A stretch of 64,000 nucleotides of DNA from Kordia sp. TARA_039_SRF (GTDB lineage: Bacteria; Bacteroidota; Bacteroidia; Flavobacteriales; Flavobacteriaceae): positions 124,001 through 188,000 of the forward strand of contig SMNH02000005.1 of the NCBI GenBank assembly GCA_006383075.2, given 5' to 3'. Every line of letters begins with the position of its first letter. The stretch's first letter is position 1. The notes beneath the pieces were generated by a model. That model was not told the origin of the DNA, made no database searches, and worked only from the letters and a program-made list of their open reading frames with translations. The position numbers and the translations under genes are program-made. Shown here in pieces: positions 8,462-17,352 of this stretch.

Positions 8462-10555
8462 ATGAAGCAGCTCATCACCAAATTATATAAAAATCAATCG
8501 TTTCTGTATAAACTACTATTGCACATTTTAACCACGGTTTTAGTAGTATATCTTTTCCCGAAAGGAGGAAAATTTCAATACGAGTTTCAAAAAGGAAAAC
8601 CTTGGCAATACGAAACGTTGATTGCTCCTTTTGATTTTCCAATTATCAAATCGCCCGAAGAAATAGAAGCTGAAAAATCGCGATTGACTACGAATGCAAA
8701 AACCTATTATGAATATGATAGTGAGATAGTTGAAAAAGTACAAAACGATTTTGAAACGCAGTTCAATCAACTATTTTCATTAGATAGTTTGATAGATGCA
8801 AGCGGCTTTAAAGACTTAAAACAAAAGACGAGTCAGTTGTTGGATAATTTTTACCGAAATGGTGTTATTGCAACGGTTGACGAATCACAGTTGGATAAGC
8901 TGGTAGTGCTGATGGAAGATAATGTTGAGCGTGGAATTGTCAGTTACGATAGTTTTATAAAAATCAACAATCTTCAAGAATACATTAAAAAATTCGTGGA
9001 CAGAGCGGGATTGCAAAATTATGAAACGCTGTTATACAATCTGTTTTTTGAAATTATTGAATCGAATGTTAAGCTCGATCAGGAATATACCAATTCGGTA
9101 TTAGCAGCCGAACTTGACAAAATAGCGCCCACACGCGGAAACGTTCAAAAAGGCATTCGAATCATTGCCAAAGGAGAAGTTGTAGAAGGGCAGAAGTTGG
9201 AGCAATTAAACTCCCTTAAAAAAGAATACGAATCACAAGTTTGGAACGAATCCAATTACAATTGGATTGTTTTCGGCTACATCATTTTAGTCGCGCTGGC
9301 GTTGATGATGTTGTTGTTATTCATTCGAAAATATCGTCCAGAAATTTACGAAAACAATAACAAAGTCACGTTTATCTTCATGAATATCGTGTTTATGATT
9401 GTTCTTACGACGCTTATTGTTAAGTACAACACCAAATACGTTTATGTAGTTCCATTGTGTATTTTACCGTTAATTCTCAAAGCATTTTTTGATGCGCGAT
9501 TGGGTTTATTTGCGCACGTACTTACCGTATTATTACTAGGATTTATTGTGCCGAACAGTTCGGAATACATCTTTTTACAAATCATTGCGGGAATCGTGAC
9601 CATTTTAACAGTTTCTGAATTATACAAACGGGCAAATCTCTTTATTTCTGTCGGACAGATTACGCTAATTTACATTGTAGCTTATTTTGCGTTTTACATA
9701 ACACATGAAGGCGGTATCAAGTTTTCGGAAGTCTTTAGTATGAATGAATCGGGCGATTTGCATGTTATTTGGATATATTTTATGCAATTTATTTTGTGTG
9801 GCTTGGCGACGTTATTCGTGCAACCGCTCATTTATATTTATGAAAAGATATTTGGACTCGTGTCAGATGTGTCTTTGCTAGAACTTTCCGATACCAATTC
9901 CAAACTCTTGAAACGACTCGCTAACGAAGCACCTGGAACTTTTCATCATTCGCTTCAAGTGGCAAATCTTGCGGAAGCGGCAGCAAGTGAAATTGGCGCA
10001 AATACCATGTTGGTTAGAGTAGGAGCGTTGTATCATGATATTGGGAAAATGAATAATCCGACATTTTTTATTGAAAATCAGGCAACTTCGGTAAATCCGC
10101 ACGACGAATTAGCGCCAGATGAAAGTGCCAAAACCATTATTGATCATGTATTGGACGGCATCGAAATCGCGAAAAGCAACAAATTACCAGACAGAGTTAT
10201 CGATTTCATCCGAACACATCATGGAACGTCTACCGTATACTATTTTTACCAAAAAGCTAAAGAATTGGACGAAGACGTAGCGATTGAAAAATTTCAATAT
10301 CCAGGACCGATTCCTTTCTCAAAAGAAACCGCTATTTTAATGATGGCAGATTCGGTAGAAGCGGCTTCTAAAAGTATTAAAGAGCCAACGTCTCAAACAA
10401 TTGACAAGTTTGTAGAACGCATCATCGACAAGCAAATGGACGAGCAGCAATTTATGAATGCGGACATTACTTTAAAAGAGATTGTCACTATCAAAAAAGT
10501 CCTTAAAAAGAAGCTAAACAACATCTATCACTTACGAATTGAATATCCAGAATAA
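8462..10555 (+). CDS. 7TM-HD family phosphohydrolase, PgpH-like cyclic-di-AMP phosphodiesterase
   Basis: The 697-residue protein follows the 7TMR-HDED plan. It has an N-terminal membrane anchor (residues 15-35), an extracytoplasmic domain to about residue 260, a block of seven hydrophobic helices (about 265-470) and a cytoplasmic HD domain. The HD metal site is clear: HHSLQVANLAEAAA, then ALYHDIGKMNNP, then RTHHGTSTVYYF. Listeria PgpH, the characterised family member, hydrolyses cyclic-di-AMP, so a role in second-messenger turnover is expected. The gene stands alone, divergent from the thiolase. Confidence 0.9.
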   Translation: MKQLITKLYKNQSFLYKLLLHILTTVLVVYLFPKGGKFQYEFQKGKPWQYETLIAPFDFPIIKSPEEIEAEKSRLTTNAKTYYEYDSEIVEKVQNDFETQFNQLFSLDSLIDASGFKDLKQKTSQLLDNFYRNGVIATVDESQLDKLVVLMEDNVERGIVSYDSFIKINNLQEYIKKFVDRAGLQNYETLLYNLFFEIIESNVKLDQEYTNSVLAAELDKIAPTRGNVQKGIRIIAKGEVVEGQKLEQLNSLKKEYESQVWNESNYNWIVFGYIILVALALMMLLLFIRKYRPEIYENNNKVTFIFMNIVFMIVLTTLIVKYNTKYVYVVPLCILPLILKAFFDARLGLFAHVLTVLLLGFIVPNSSEYIFLQIIAGIVTILTVSELYKRANLFISVGQITLIYIVAYFAFYITHEGGIKFSEVFSMNESGDLHVIWIYFMQFILCGLATLFVQPLIYIYEKIFGLVSDVSLLELSDTNSKLLKRLANEAPGTFHHSLQVANLAEAAASEIGANTMLVRVGALYHDIGKMNNPTFFIENQATSVNPHDELAPDESAKTIIDHVLDGIEIAKSNKLPDRVIDFIRTHHGTSTVYYFYQKAKELDEDVAIEKFQYPGPIPFSKETAILMMADSVEAASKSIKEPTSQTIDKFVERIIDKQMDEQQFMNADITLKEIVTIKKVLKKKLNNIYHLRIEYPE

Positions 10556-10705
10556 ACAATAGTTAATTGAAAATTAAATTATTGCGAAAAAAATAGTTGA
10601 AAAACGCCAAAAAAGTACGGAAATAGTTGTGTGATACGAAAGGAACAGTTACATTTGCAACCGCAATTTCACAGTTGTACAAGTTCTTAACGAAAAAGAA
10701 ATATT

Positions 10706-10787
10706 GGAGAGGTGGCAGAGTGGTAATGCAGCAGCCTGCTAAGCTGTCAACCTTCGGGTTGCCCGGGTTCGAATCCCGGTCTCTCCG
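10706..10787 (+). tRNA. tRNA-Ser (GCU anticodon)
   Basis: The 7-bp acceptor stem pairs GGAGAGG with TCTCTCC (one G-U), the T arm carries GGTTCGAATCC and the anticodon loop is CTGCTAA, giving GCU. A small extra arm (AACC ttc GGTT) marks the long variable region of serine tRNAs. CCA is not encoded. Confidence 0.93.
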
Positions 10788-10905
10788 CTTTTTTTATTGA
10801 AAAAATCAAAGTGTAATTTCTTGAATAATTTTAAGAAATTCATTTTTCGTGGTGTAGCCTCTCGACAAAGCTCGAGATAAACTACACTATGAATTTATCA
10901 CTTTT

Positions 10906-10980
10906 CGGGGTGTAGCGTAGCCCGGTTATCGCGCCGCGTTTGGGACGCGGAGGTCGCAGGTTCGAATCCTGCCACCCCGA
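10906..10980 (+). tRNA. tRNA-Pro (UGG anticodon)
   Basis: Acceptor CGGGGTG pairs with CACCCCG. The anticodon loop TTTGGGA gives UGG, and the T arm holds GGTTCGAATCC. CCA is not encoded. It lies 118 bases after tRNA-Ser. Confidence 0.93.
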
Positions 10981-11044
10981 CACAGAAAAGTGCTAGTTTA
11001 TCAGTTAAAGCGATAAACTATACAGACAAATTGCTATATGCAAG

Positions 11045-11118
11045 GGTCGCGTAGCTCAGCTGGATAGAGCATCTGCCTTCTAAGCAGACGGTCACAGGTT
11101 CGAATCCTGTCGCGATCA
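11045..11118 (+). tRNA. tRNA-Arg (UCU anticodon), integration target of the adjacent island
   Basis: Acceptor GGTCGCG pairs with CGCGATC, the D arm has AGCTCAGCTGGATAGAGC, the anticodon loop CTTCTAA gives UCU and the T arm holds GGTTCGAATCC. Its last bases, AATCCTGTCGCGAT at 11103-11116, occur again at 14916-14929. A recombinase remnant abuts its 3' end. Confidence 0.94.
11103..11116 (+). repeat. Putative attachment core in tRNA-Arg 3' end (att repeat, left)
   Basis: AATCCTGTCGCGAT is identical to 14916-14929 in direct orientation. It is GC-richer than its surroundings, and a 14-base match is very unlikely by chance over 4 kb. Direct repeats of a tRNA 3' end are the usual scar of site-specific integration. 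Confidence 0.6.
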
Positions 11119-11121
11119 CAG

Positions 11122-11412
11122 GAGCGGACAAATTAACATTTTTGTTTTTTTGTCCGCTTTTATTTTTGCTAAAACTTATTGATAACGAACTCGTTAATTC
11201 AAACACTGAATTTACTTTTTGGGTTCGAACTACATCTTTTTTCGATCATACACGATTCCATCGGGGAACATGAGTTTTTGGAACTTTTGTTTTTCATTGT
11301 AATTTCCTAATCTCCAAATATTGTGTAAGTTACAGAGTAGTTCTAACGATAGAGTTATTACATTTACTCTGACATAAAATTTAAGGGAATTTAACAAACT
11401 GAAGCCTTTCAT
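11122..11412 (-). pseudogene. Remnant of a serine site-specific recombinase, C-terminal end
   Basis: Two frames together give the tail of a Bacteroidetes large serine recombinase. Positions 11412-11230 encode NIWRLGNYNEKQKFQKLMFPDGIVYDRK. After a frameshift, the frame running toward 11127 encodes VRTQKVNSVFELTSSLS. The pattern W-x-x-GNY-x-x-KQ-x-x-QKL-x-FP-x-GI-x-YDR followed by VRT-x-x-VNS is the familiar end of such enzymes. All catalytic parts upstream are missing. It sits directly against the tRNA-Arg 3' end, where an integrase would be expected. Recognition is from memory of the family, without alignment. Confidence 0.6.
11123..11162 (+). terminator. Terminator after tRNA-Arg
   Basis: Arms AGCGGACAAA (11123-11132) and TTTGTCCGCT (11149-11158) are followed by TTTTATTTTT. 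Confidence 0.8.
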
Positions 11413-11588
11413 AATCCTATATAAGCTTAATTGAATTATGTTATGAAATTTTCATCTACTTCAAACAATTATAAATCAATACTGTATGTGTAATCCGTAG
11501 TTGATTCGGGAAATTTTAAAGATTTAGTTTTTTATCATTGTATTATTAAAAGTAACTTATAATAATATCTTTAGAACTAGGCACATGT

Positions 11589-11956
11589 TTAGAATCCTTT
11601 AGCAAAATAATTTCTTCTAAATAAGGGAATATTCCTTTTGCTCTTTTTATCATTTCTCTTCCAGCCATTTCCAAAAACTGCAAAAGGGTAGGTTGACAAT
11701 GCATTTGTTAAGTGGTTCGCGTCATTCATTATAAATTTTACATCAGAAGCTATCATACAGAACTTTCCGATGATTAATTTATCGCCAAGGAAGTCAAAAA
11801 GGTATTTCACATTTTTTTCAAAGTTCTCTACATCTTCAAAATCGTCATAGTAGGTGTATACACCAAAAATAATATTAGGATTCTTTACAACATAAAAAAA
11901 ACAAAGTCTATAGTAATTCTTAAGAGGGAATTTTAGATTTTATCAGGGCCATTCAT
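11589..11956 (-). pseudogene. Broken xenobiotic O-acetyltransferase (Vat/CatB-like, left-handed beta-helix)
   Basis: The ATG at 11956 starts MNGPDKI. A frameshift follows, then a second frame reads KNYYRLCF, KNPNIIFGVYTYYDDFED, ENFEKNV, LGDKLIIGKFCMIASDVKFI, MNDANHLTNALSTYPFAVF. These are signatures of streptogramin/chloramphenicol acetyltransferases of the hexapeptide (LbH-XAT) family. The catalytic His context (ANH) is present, but the second half of the enzyme is gone. After GNGW another frame runs to a stop at 11546 and looks like the end of an unrelated protein (AKGIFPYLEEIILLKDSKHVPS). The gene is disrupted and possibly fused to a foreign fragment, so it cannot make a working enzyme. 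Confidence 0.65.
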
Positions 11957-11989
11957 ATTGTTTTAATTTTTTTATAGATTCTTTCTAGT

Positions 11990-12424
11990 TTATAGATTAA
12001 AGAATAGTTCTGTGAATACACCAAGAATAAAACTAACTATGGTTTTTAAAAGGGTCATAGGACTTAATTTAAAAGAATTAGAAAATGTAATCCACAAACA
12101 CAATAAAGCACAAATTGAAATGATAATTGTTCCATACAATGGCATTAAGCTGACAAAAAGACCTATTTGATTAAAAAGAAGATCTAACAAGGCAGTAAAT
12201 CCAAAAAGAGCCAATGTGAAATTTGCTTTTTTGTGTTCTTGAAAAAGATAGTAACCAGCAATTAATAGTTCAATACTTAGGACCAAAGAACCAAATTGTT
12301 TATAGTATTCTCTTTTAAAATATGCCTCAAATCCTAGAGGAAATTGAATCTTTAATATAAAGGAGATACTTAAAATAACTCCAACTATTAAAAGCAATAC
12401 TGAAATAATTTTTCTTTTTTTCAT
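11990..12424 (-). CDS. Small four-helix membrane protein of unknown function
   Basis: The 144-residue protein has four hydrophobic segments (about residues 6-24, 45-62, 70-95 and 98-118) and a last one near the C-terminus. I recognise no family. It lies inside the tRNA-Arg island in a run of four minus-strand envelope genes and is 108 bases downstream of the DUF4386 gene. Confidence 0.55.
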   Translation of the reverse strand: MKKRKIISVLLLIVGVILSISFILKIQFPLGFEAYFKREYYKQFGSLVLSIELLIAGYYLFQEHKKANFTLALFGFTALLDLLFNQIGLFVSLMPLYGTIIISICALLCLWITFSNSFKLSPMTLLKTIVSFILGVFTELFFNL

Positions 12425-12532
12425 AAAGTATTTATTAGTATTTGATTTTTATATACAATAGCTGTTTTTGAATAAAATACAGGCATTTGACCTTTCTATA
12501 TATTCCAAAGAATATCATTGTTGTGTTCCGTT

Positions 12533-13231
12533 TTAATTTAATTTTACTACATGATTAGGTCTTATTCCAAAAATTAGCAAATAACCAATCATCCAAAACT
12601 CACCAATAGTAGCTGGTAGCATTAGAAATCTATTGAAGCTAAAATCAATTCCAGCGTAGCGTATAACTGTAGAAATAAGATAGCCTAAACCACCTACAAT
12701 AATAACTCTTCCTAACCAGACAGGTAACCTTTTAGATTTGATGACTATGTATCCCATAGGAAATAGCCATAATCCGAAAAATAGCCCACCAATACCCCAG
12801 GCATTTGAAATTATATTTTGAAGAACCTGAATGAGTAGAACTTTGTCTTCCATAGTACTTATATCAGAATTTGCAACACCTATTGCTGAAGCGATTGCAA
12901 TTGCACTTATCATAATGGCCAAAGCATTTACCATTCCCCATATTGCTAGAGTCCAAGCTTCCCATTCATAACTATCTTTAAATAGTTTGTAAAACCAAAC
13001 AGCGGTAAGTGCTTGTGATAGTACGATAGCAAACTCTAGTAGCAACCTAATTCTTGCTGTGGTTTCTAATTCTACCAAATTTGTTAGCGTTTGTTCAGGA
13101 TTACCAGACACAAATATTTGAGAATGAAAGACCATAAACCCTAAAATTCCTGTAATAGCCATCATTAAATACCATACGCCAGTTATTCTAGCGGTTTTAA
13201 TGAAATTTTTCTGTTTTGTATTTACAATCAT
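12533..13231 (-). CDS. DUF4386 family integral membrane protein
   Basis: The 232-residue protein matches the DUF4386 pattern. The N-terminal ARITGVWYLMMAITGILGFMV, the central segment with LLQVLQN-like spacing (LLIQVLQNIISNAWGIGGLFFGLWLFPMG, read in parts) and the helix LPVWLGRVIIVGGLGYLIS are typical. Six to seven transmembrane helices are expected. The function of the family is not known. It is part of the island gene run. Confidence 0.8.
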   Translation of the reverse strand: MIVNTKQKNFIKTARITGVWYLMMAITGILGFMVFHSQIFVSGNPEQTLTNLVELETTARIRLLLEFAIVLSQALTAVWFYKLFKDSYEWEAWTLAIWGMVNALAIMISAIAIASAIGVANSDISTMEDKVLLIQVLQNIISNAWGIGGLFFGLWLFPMGYIVIKSKRLPVWLGRVIIVGGLGYLISTVIRYAGIDFSFNRFLMLPATIGEFWMIGYLLIFGIRPNHVVKLN

Positions 13232-13267
13232 AGATTATTTAATTTTATTATTTATATAATTTTATGT

Positions 13268-13870
13268 TTACAACCAATTAAAGCCTATTCCTATATTAAA
13301 GAGTACTGCATCTCTATGCGCATCTCCATCTAAAGACGCACGACCCAGCACTAATTTAGACTGTACATTAAGCACGAAGTTTTTCTTTTTGTAAACCTCG
13401 TATCCTGTACTTGCCATAACAGCGCAACCAAAGTTCCAATCGTCATTAACATTGTTTTTAATATCATATAGTGCTGGTGAATCTATTGCTAAACCAATTC
13501 CTCCATGAATCCACCAACGGTCTTTTACCCAATATTGTAGCGATGGAATAAAGCCTCCGAAATGCCTGTCGTTATCTTGAAATTCGTATATATTTCCGGG
13601 TAAAGAGGCAGTAATAGCGAGTCTATCATTTAACATATAGCCAAATTTTAAATCAGGAAAAACGAATGTTCCTTGGGCTTTGTCAAATGTTTGAATTCCT
13701 GCGTTATCTTCTACACTAATAATACCTCCACCAGCTACAAACTCGAAGATAAAACCATCTCTTACTGTTGTCGTTTCTGTATTTGAATCTTGTGCATATG
13801 TTATACTAGATAGGAATGCAAAGGCTACACAAGCCATTCTTACTAAAATTTGTTTTTTGATTGTTTTCAT
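13268..13870 (-). CDS. Outer-membrane beta-barrel protein
   Basis: The 200-residue protein starts with a signal peptide (MKTIKKQILVRMACVAFAFL, cleaved near TYAQ). Alternating beta strands follow and the protein ends in an aromatic strand (NIGIGFNWL), the form of small 8-stranded barrels. I chose the ATG at 13870 rather than 13885 because it starts a standard signal peptide. The function is unknown. It lies 37 bases upstream of the DUF4386 gene on the same strand. Confidence 0.7.
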   Translation of the reverse strand: MKTIKKQILVRMACVAFAFLSSITYAQDSNTETTTVRDGFIFEFVAGGGIISVEDNAGIQTFDKAQGTFVFPDLKFGYMLNDRLAITASLPGNIYEFQDNDRHFGGFIPSLQYWVKDRWWIHGGIGLAIDSPALYDIKNNVNDDWNFGCAVMASTGYEVYKKKNFVLNVQSKLVLGRASLDGDAHRDAVLFNIGIGFNWL

Positions 13871-13953
13871 TTTAATTGATGTCATAATTGTTCGTTTTTT
13901 GATTAATGAATCATAATTGATTGATGATGTCTATTTTTAATTACATGTAGTTA

Positions 13954-14541
13954 TTATTTCGAATATTCGATTAATTCCTCCACATAGTGAAAATCGCCCT
14001 GATTTTGAGTGAGTTTTATAAATGTTTTTACAGCAGGTGCATATAACCAAACTTCCGTTTCATCGGCATTATATCCTCTAGAATTGGTGGTTTTACCAGT
14101 ATATTTAATTGTATAAGCCATAAATGTTCCAGCTTCAACTGTTTCTTCCTGATATGATAATACTACAGCATCCTGACTTTGATTTCCTGTAGTTCCGTCC
14201 TGGCTTGTCCAATTGTTTTCATACTTCCAGGTTTTACCCACTTCTAAAGGCCAGTCATACTTTGGTGTTTCGCTTGTTTCTGGTTTAACAATTTCAGTAA
14301 CAGGTATTGTGTCCTTACCGATTGTTATACTTAACACACCGTTAGCATTGACTATTTTTCTTGTATCTGTTCCATCCGAGCGAACTTCTCCTTCAGTAGT
14401 CACACCTTTATACTTCCATACCCATTTTTCACCAACGGTATAATCGGTTAACGTTGGCTGCTGAGTTATGCTAGATTTAGTTTTGTCATTACAAGCATTT
14501 AGTACTACCAAAGCAAGTAATATGATAAATTGATTTTTCAT
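13954..14541 (-). CDS. Lipoprotein of unknown function
   Basis: The 195-residue protein has a lipoprotein signal (MKNQFIILLALVVLNAC, lipobox LNAC). The mature part carries YTVGEKWVWKYKG and WPLEVGKTWKY motifs, a repeated aromatic-rich beta pattern. No enzyme signature is visible. It is the first gene of the island operon-like run and the last gene before the right-hand att repeat. Confidence 0.65.
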   Translation of the reverse strand: MKNQFIILLALVVLNACNDKTKSSITQQPTLTDYTVGEKWVWKYKGVTTEGEVRSDGTDTRKIVNANGVLSITIGKDTIPVTEIVKPETSETPKYDWPLEVGKTWKYENNWTSQDGTTGNQSQDAVVLSYQEETVEAGTFMAYTIKYTGKTTNSRGYNADETEVWLYAPAVKTFIKLTQNQGDFHYVEELIEYSK

Positions 14542-14838
14542 TTTGTTGATTTTGTAATTATTAGTTTTTATTGATGATACAAATATGCAATCAACCGTGA
14601 AGCAAGAGTAAATAGTTATGAATCAAGAGATATAAAGTTTAATGCATGACTATAAATTATGAAGCAAGAGTATAAATTATGACGCATTTACTACTATTTT
14701 CGAAAAATATCCTTAGATAAATTATATTTTAGGATACATTTAATAACATTGAATATTCTTTTATGAATAACTCAATCTCCCTCAAATCCTCCACCAAAAA
14801 GTTCGAACTTTGAAGGTTCGGGGGCACGAATAAAAGGA

Positions 14839-14869
14839 AAGCAAGCTAATATAAATAGCTTGCTTTTTT
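14839..14869 (+). terminator. Hairpin terminator
   Basis: Arms AAGCAAGCTA (14839-14848) and TAGCTTGCTT (14856-14865) are followed by T's. No complete plus-strand gene lies upstream, so it may be left over from a lost gene. Confidence 0.65.
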
Positions 14870-14915
14870 ATTTTAGCGCGTTTTTCATTTTCAAAGTGGA
14901 GCTTTAAGGAAATAA

Positions 14916-14929
14916 AATCCTGTCGCGAT
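14916..14929 (+). repeat. Right copy of the tRNA-Arg 3' end (att repeat, right)
   Basis: AATCCTGTCGCGAT is identical to tRNA-Arg bases 11103-11116 in the same orientation. As at the native tRNA, a hairpin terminator follows closely (14943-14975: GGCTTTCGA gaaa TCGAGAGCT then T's). This fits the displaced original tRNA 3' end after integration. Confidence 0.55.
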
Positions 14930-15109
14930 TACGGGAATAACAAGGCTTTCGAGAAATCGAGAGCTTTTTTGTTTTTAAAAAGTATTTTTTAGTTTTCCTT
15001 TATTGAATTAATGTCGGCTGAAAAACAATGTGCTAAAAAATAAAATCTTTTAGTTTTGTTGAAATCATAAAAGGATAGATTATGAACTGATTCTGATGGA
15101 ATCAATATT

Positions 15110-15997
15110 TTATCCAAATTTCACGCTCGTCATAGTGAGTGAGCCTCCTAGCGGATTATCATTAAAAATTGTTGTAGCATCTTTTTTATCTTTAAGTGCT
15201 AGTGTGTATAGTAAGGGTAAATAATGTTCAGGTGTAGGAATTGCCAAATCAAAAGCCTTTCCTTGTTTTCTAAAATGAATCAAGTTTTGGTGATTTTCTT
15301 CTAAAATCCATTTCTTCATTTTTTCATCAGCTTCAATAGCCCAATCATAGCCATAATGTTCATTGATTTTGGCGAAATTTAATCTTCTTAAATTGTGAAC
15401 AATATTTCCACTTCCAATAATTAATATGCCTCTATCTCTTAAACGGTTTAATTGCTGGGCTAACTCATAATGTTGATTAGGAGAAAGAGAGTAATCTAAA
15501 CTTATCTGAATCACAGGAATATCAGCTTTTGGAAATAAATGTTTTACAACTGTCCAAGAGCCATGATCCAGTCCCCATTTATCGTCTAAGTGAATCGTGT
15601 TTTGTGGTTCAACTATTTTTGAAATTTCTTTTGCTAACTTAGGATGACCAGGAGCAGGATACTGCACTTCATACAATGCCTGAGGAAAACCACCAAAATC
15701 ATGAATTGTTTTAGGGTTTTCCATTGCTGTGATAAATGTTCCTTTTGTTTCCCAATGAGCAGAAATAACAACAATAGCATTGGGCTTGCTTAGATTCTTT
15801 CCTTGTTTCCTAAATTCTTTTACGAACTCATTTTCTTCAATTCCATTCATCGGTGAACCATGTCCTAAAAAGAGTACAGGCATTCGTTCTGACGGACCAA
15901 AATTTTCTGAGATACTTTCTAATTTATGCAGTGTTGATATCATAGGAATACTTAATGTGGTAATACCTGTAATTTTTAAAAACTTTTTTCGATGCAT
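15110..15997 (-). CDS. DODA-type extradiol aromatic ring-opening dioxygenase (YgiD-like)
   Basis: The 295-residue protein belongs to the LigB/DODA class III extradiol dioxygenases, best known for opening 4,5-DOPA. The family pattern is clear: VLFLGHGSPMN near residue 42, VISAHWET, DFGGFPQALYEVQYPAPG, GLDHGSW, and IIGSGNIVHNL. The His residues in GHGSP, SAHW and DHGSW are the metal and catalytic residues. An N-terminal hydrophobic stretch after RKKF may anchor or export it. It starts 2 bases after the stop of the QorB-like gene, so the two form an operon. The physiological substrate is not known. Confidence 0.88.
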   Translation of the reverse strand: MHRKKFLKITGITTLSIPMISTLHKLESISENFGPSERMPVLFLGHGSPMNGIEENEFVKEFRKQGKNLSKPNAIVVISAHWETKGTFITAMENPKTIHDFGGFPQALYEVQYPAPGHPKLAKEISKIVEPQNTIHLDDKWGLDHGSWTVVKHLFPKADIPVIQISLDYSLSPNQHYELAQQLNRLRDRGILIIGSGNIVHNLRRLNFAKINEHYGYDWAIEADEKMKKWILEENHQNLIHFRKQGKAFDLAIPTPEHYLPLLYTLALKDKKDATTIFNDNPLGGSLTMTSVKFG

Positions 15998-15999
15998 TT

Positions 16000-16869
16000 T
16001 TAACTGTATATTTTTTCTAAAAATGCTTTGGGTGTGGTTGGTTTCCTGCCTAAAAGTTTTTCGAGCGTGTTATTGGTTAATTCTAATTCGCCATTAGCCT
16101 GTGCTATAGAAAAAGCAGTGAATAGTTGAATATATTCAGATGGAACACCATGTTTTTTTAGTGTTTCTTGATACTCTTCAGGTGAAGGAGATACATATTT
16201 AATAGTTTTTCCACTAATTTCTGATATGTATGTTGCAATTTCGGTATAATCAACTCCTTTGTTATTGACAAGTGGATACACTTTATTTTCATGCCCTTTT
16301 GAAGTCAAAACTATAGCAGCAGCTTCTGCGAGTTCTTCTCTAAGTACAGCATTCGATTTACCCAATTTAGCAGGAAGCATAATGCGACCAGACTCTAAAA
16401 CCTTTTCTCCTATAAACATAGGAAGCAAGTCCATGTAGAGTGCATTTTGTAAAAATGTGTAGTTGATACCTGTTTCTTTTATCCAATTCTCAGTTTTTAA
16501 GTGAGAATCTTGTAAAAAACTAATCGCTGAATTTTCTATTTCTGTGTTTCGTATAAAAGAAGTATAGACTATATGATGAATACCAACTGCTTTTGCAGCA
16601 TTAACTACATTTAAGTGTTGAGCATCTCTGTCTTCAATTGTACTACTAGAAACAAATAAAAGTTTGTCAACTCCTTTAAAAGCGAGGACTAAAGAATCAT
16701 AATCGGTATAGTCTCCTATTTTTACTTGAATTCCTTTTTCTTCAAAAAAATCAGCTTTTTCTGGGTTTCTGATAAGAGCAGAAATATTTGATGGTTGGAC
16801 TCCTTTTTGTATTAGTTGTGCTATAGCATTTTTTCCAAATACGCCTGTGGCTCCTGTAACTAAAATCAT
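16000..16869 (-). CDS. NmrA/QorB-like NAD(P)-binding reductase
   Basis: The start at 16869 places the dinucleotide motif at the N-terminus (MILVTGATGVFGKNAIAQLI). The longer frame from 16902 adds residues not found in this family. The 289-residue protein resembles E. coli QorB (YtfG), an NADPH quinone reductase of the atypical SDR/NmrA group: IGDYTDYDSLVLAFKGVDKLLFVS and HIVYTSF are typical. It is divergent from an HxlR regulator across about 120 bases, the same arrangement as ytfG/ytfH, and cotranscribed with the dioxygenase. Confidence 0.88.
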   Translation of the reverse strand: MILVTGATGVFGKNAIAQLIQKGVQPSNISALIRNPEKADFFEEKGIQVKIGDYTDYDSLVLAFKGVDKLLFVSSSTIEDRDAQHLNVVNAAKAVGIHHIVYTSFIRNTEIENSAISFLQDSHLKTENWIKETGINYTFLQNALYMDLLPMFIGEKVLESGRIMLPAKLGKSNAVLREELAEAAAIVLTSKGHENKVYPLVNNKGVDYTEIATYISEISGKTIKYVSPSPEEYQETLKKHGVPSEYIQLFTAFSIAQANGELELTNNTLEKLLGRKPTTPKAFLEKIYS

Positions 16870-16950
16870 AAATTTCAATATTTTATTGTATGAATGATAC
16901 AAATATATTACATTTGATATATAAAGTATAGTTAGTTCTTAAGGTTTATC

Positions 16951-16971
16951 ACTATACTTTTGTATAGTATA
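16951..16971. promoter_or_regulatory. Candidate HxlR operator / promoter
   Basis: An AT-rich partial palindrome (ACTATACTTTTGTATAGTAT) lies between the divergent QorB-like and HxlR genes. Its arms ACTATAC and GTATAGT are perfect inverted repeats with a 6-base spacer. Dimeric winged-helix regulators bind such sites. Confidence 0.5.
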
Positions 16972-16989
16972 GATGTAATTATATAATAA

Positions 16990-17352
16990 ATGATTGAATT
17001 TGAATCAATTTCAGAGGTGAAAAAGTGTCCAAAACAATATGTATTGGCAATTAATGACACTTTAAACGTAATTAGTGGAAAATGGAAACTTCCTATATTG
17101 GCATCCATTCTTTATGGAAATCATAGATATAAGGACATTCAAAGCAATATTGAAAAAATTACACCCAGAATGCTCTCCAAAGAGTTAAAAGAATTGGAAT
17201 TAAATGGTGTCATTACCAGAAATGTTTATGATTCAACTCCTGTTCGTATTGAATATAGAATGACAGAATCAGGTGAAAAAATCCTCTCAGTTTTAGATGT
17301 TATGATTGAATGGGGTTTAGCACACAGAAAAGCCACTTTAGAAAATAGTTGA
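16990..17352 (+). CDS. HxlR family transcriptional regulator
   Basis: The 120-residue winged-helix protein has a Cys in the N-terminal KKCPKQYVLA segment, followed by INVISGKWKLPIL-type and RYKDIQSNIEKITPRMLSKEL-type signatures of HxlR/YtfH regulators, which often sense electrophiles or quinones by a Cys near the N-terminus. It is divergently transcribed from the QorB-like/dioxygenase operon and probably controls it. The region between them contains TATACTTTTGTATAGTATA, a likely operator. Confidence 0.9.
   Translation: MIEFESISEVKKCPKQYVLAINDTLNVISGKWKLPILASILYGNHRYKDIQSNIEKITPRMLSKELKELELNGVITRNVYDSTPVRIEYRMTESGEKILSVLDVMIEWGLAHRKATLENS

Noticed and set aside
11018-11206. A minus-strand frame reading through tRNA-Arg
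   Set aside because: Most of it is the antisense of the tRNA (a common false ORF). Only its 5' part is used, as the last part of the recombinase remnant.
14797-14840. A tRNA-3'-end-like scrap (GTTCGAAC ... GGGGGCAC) before a terminator
   Set aside because: No T stem or acceptor pairing could be closed, so I could not support a tRNA fragment or a second att site.
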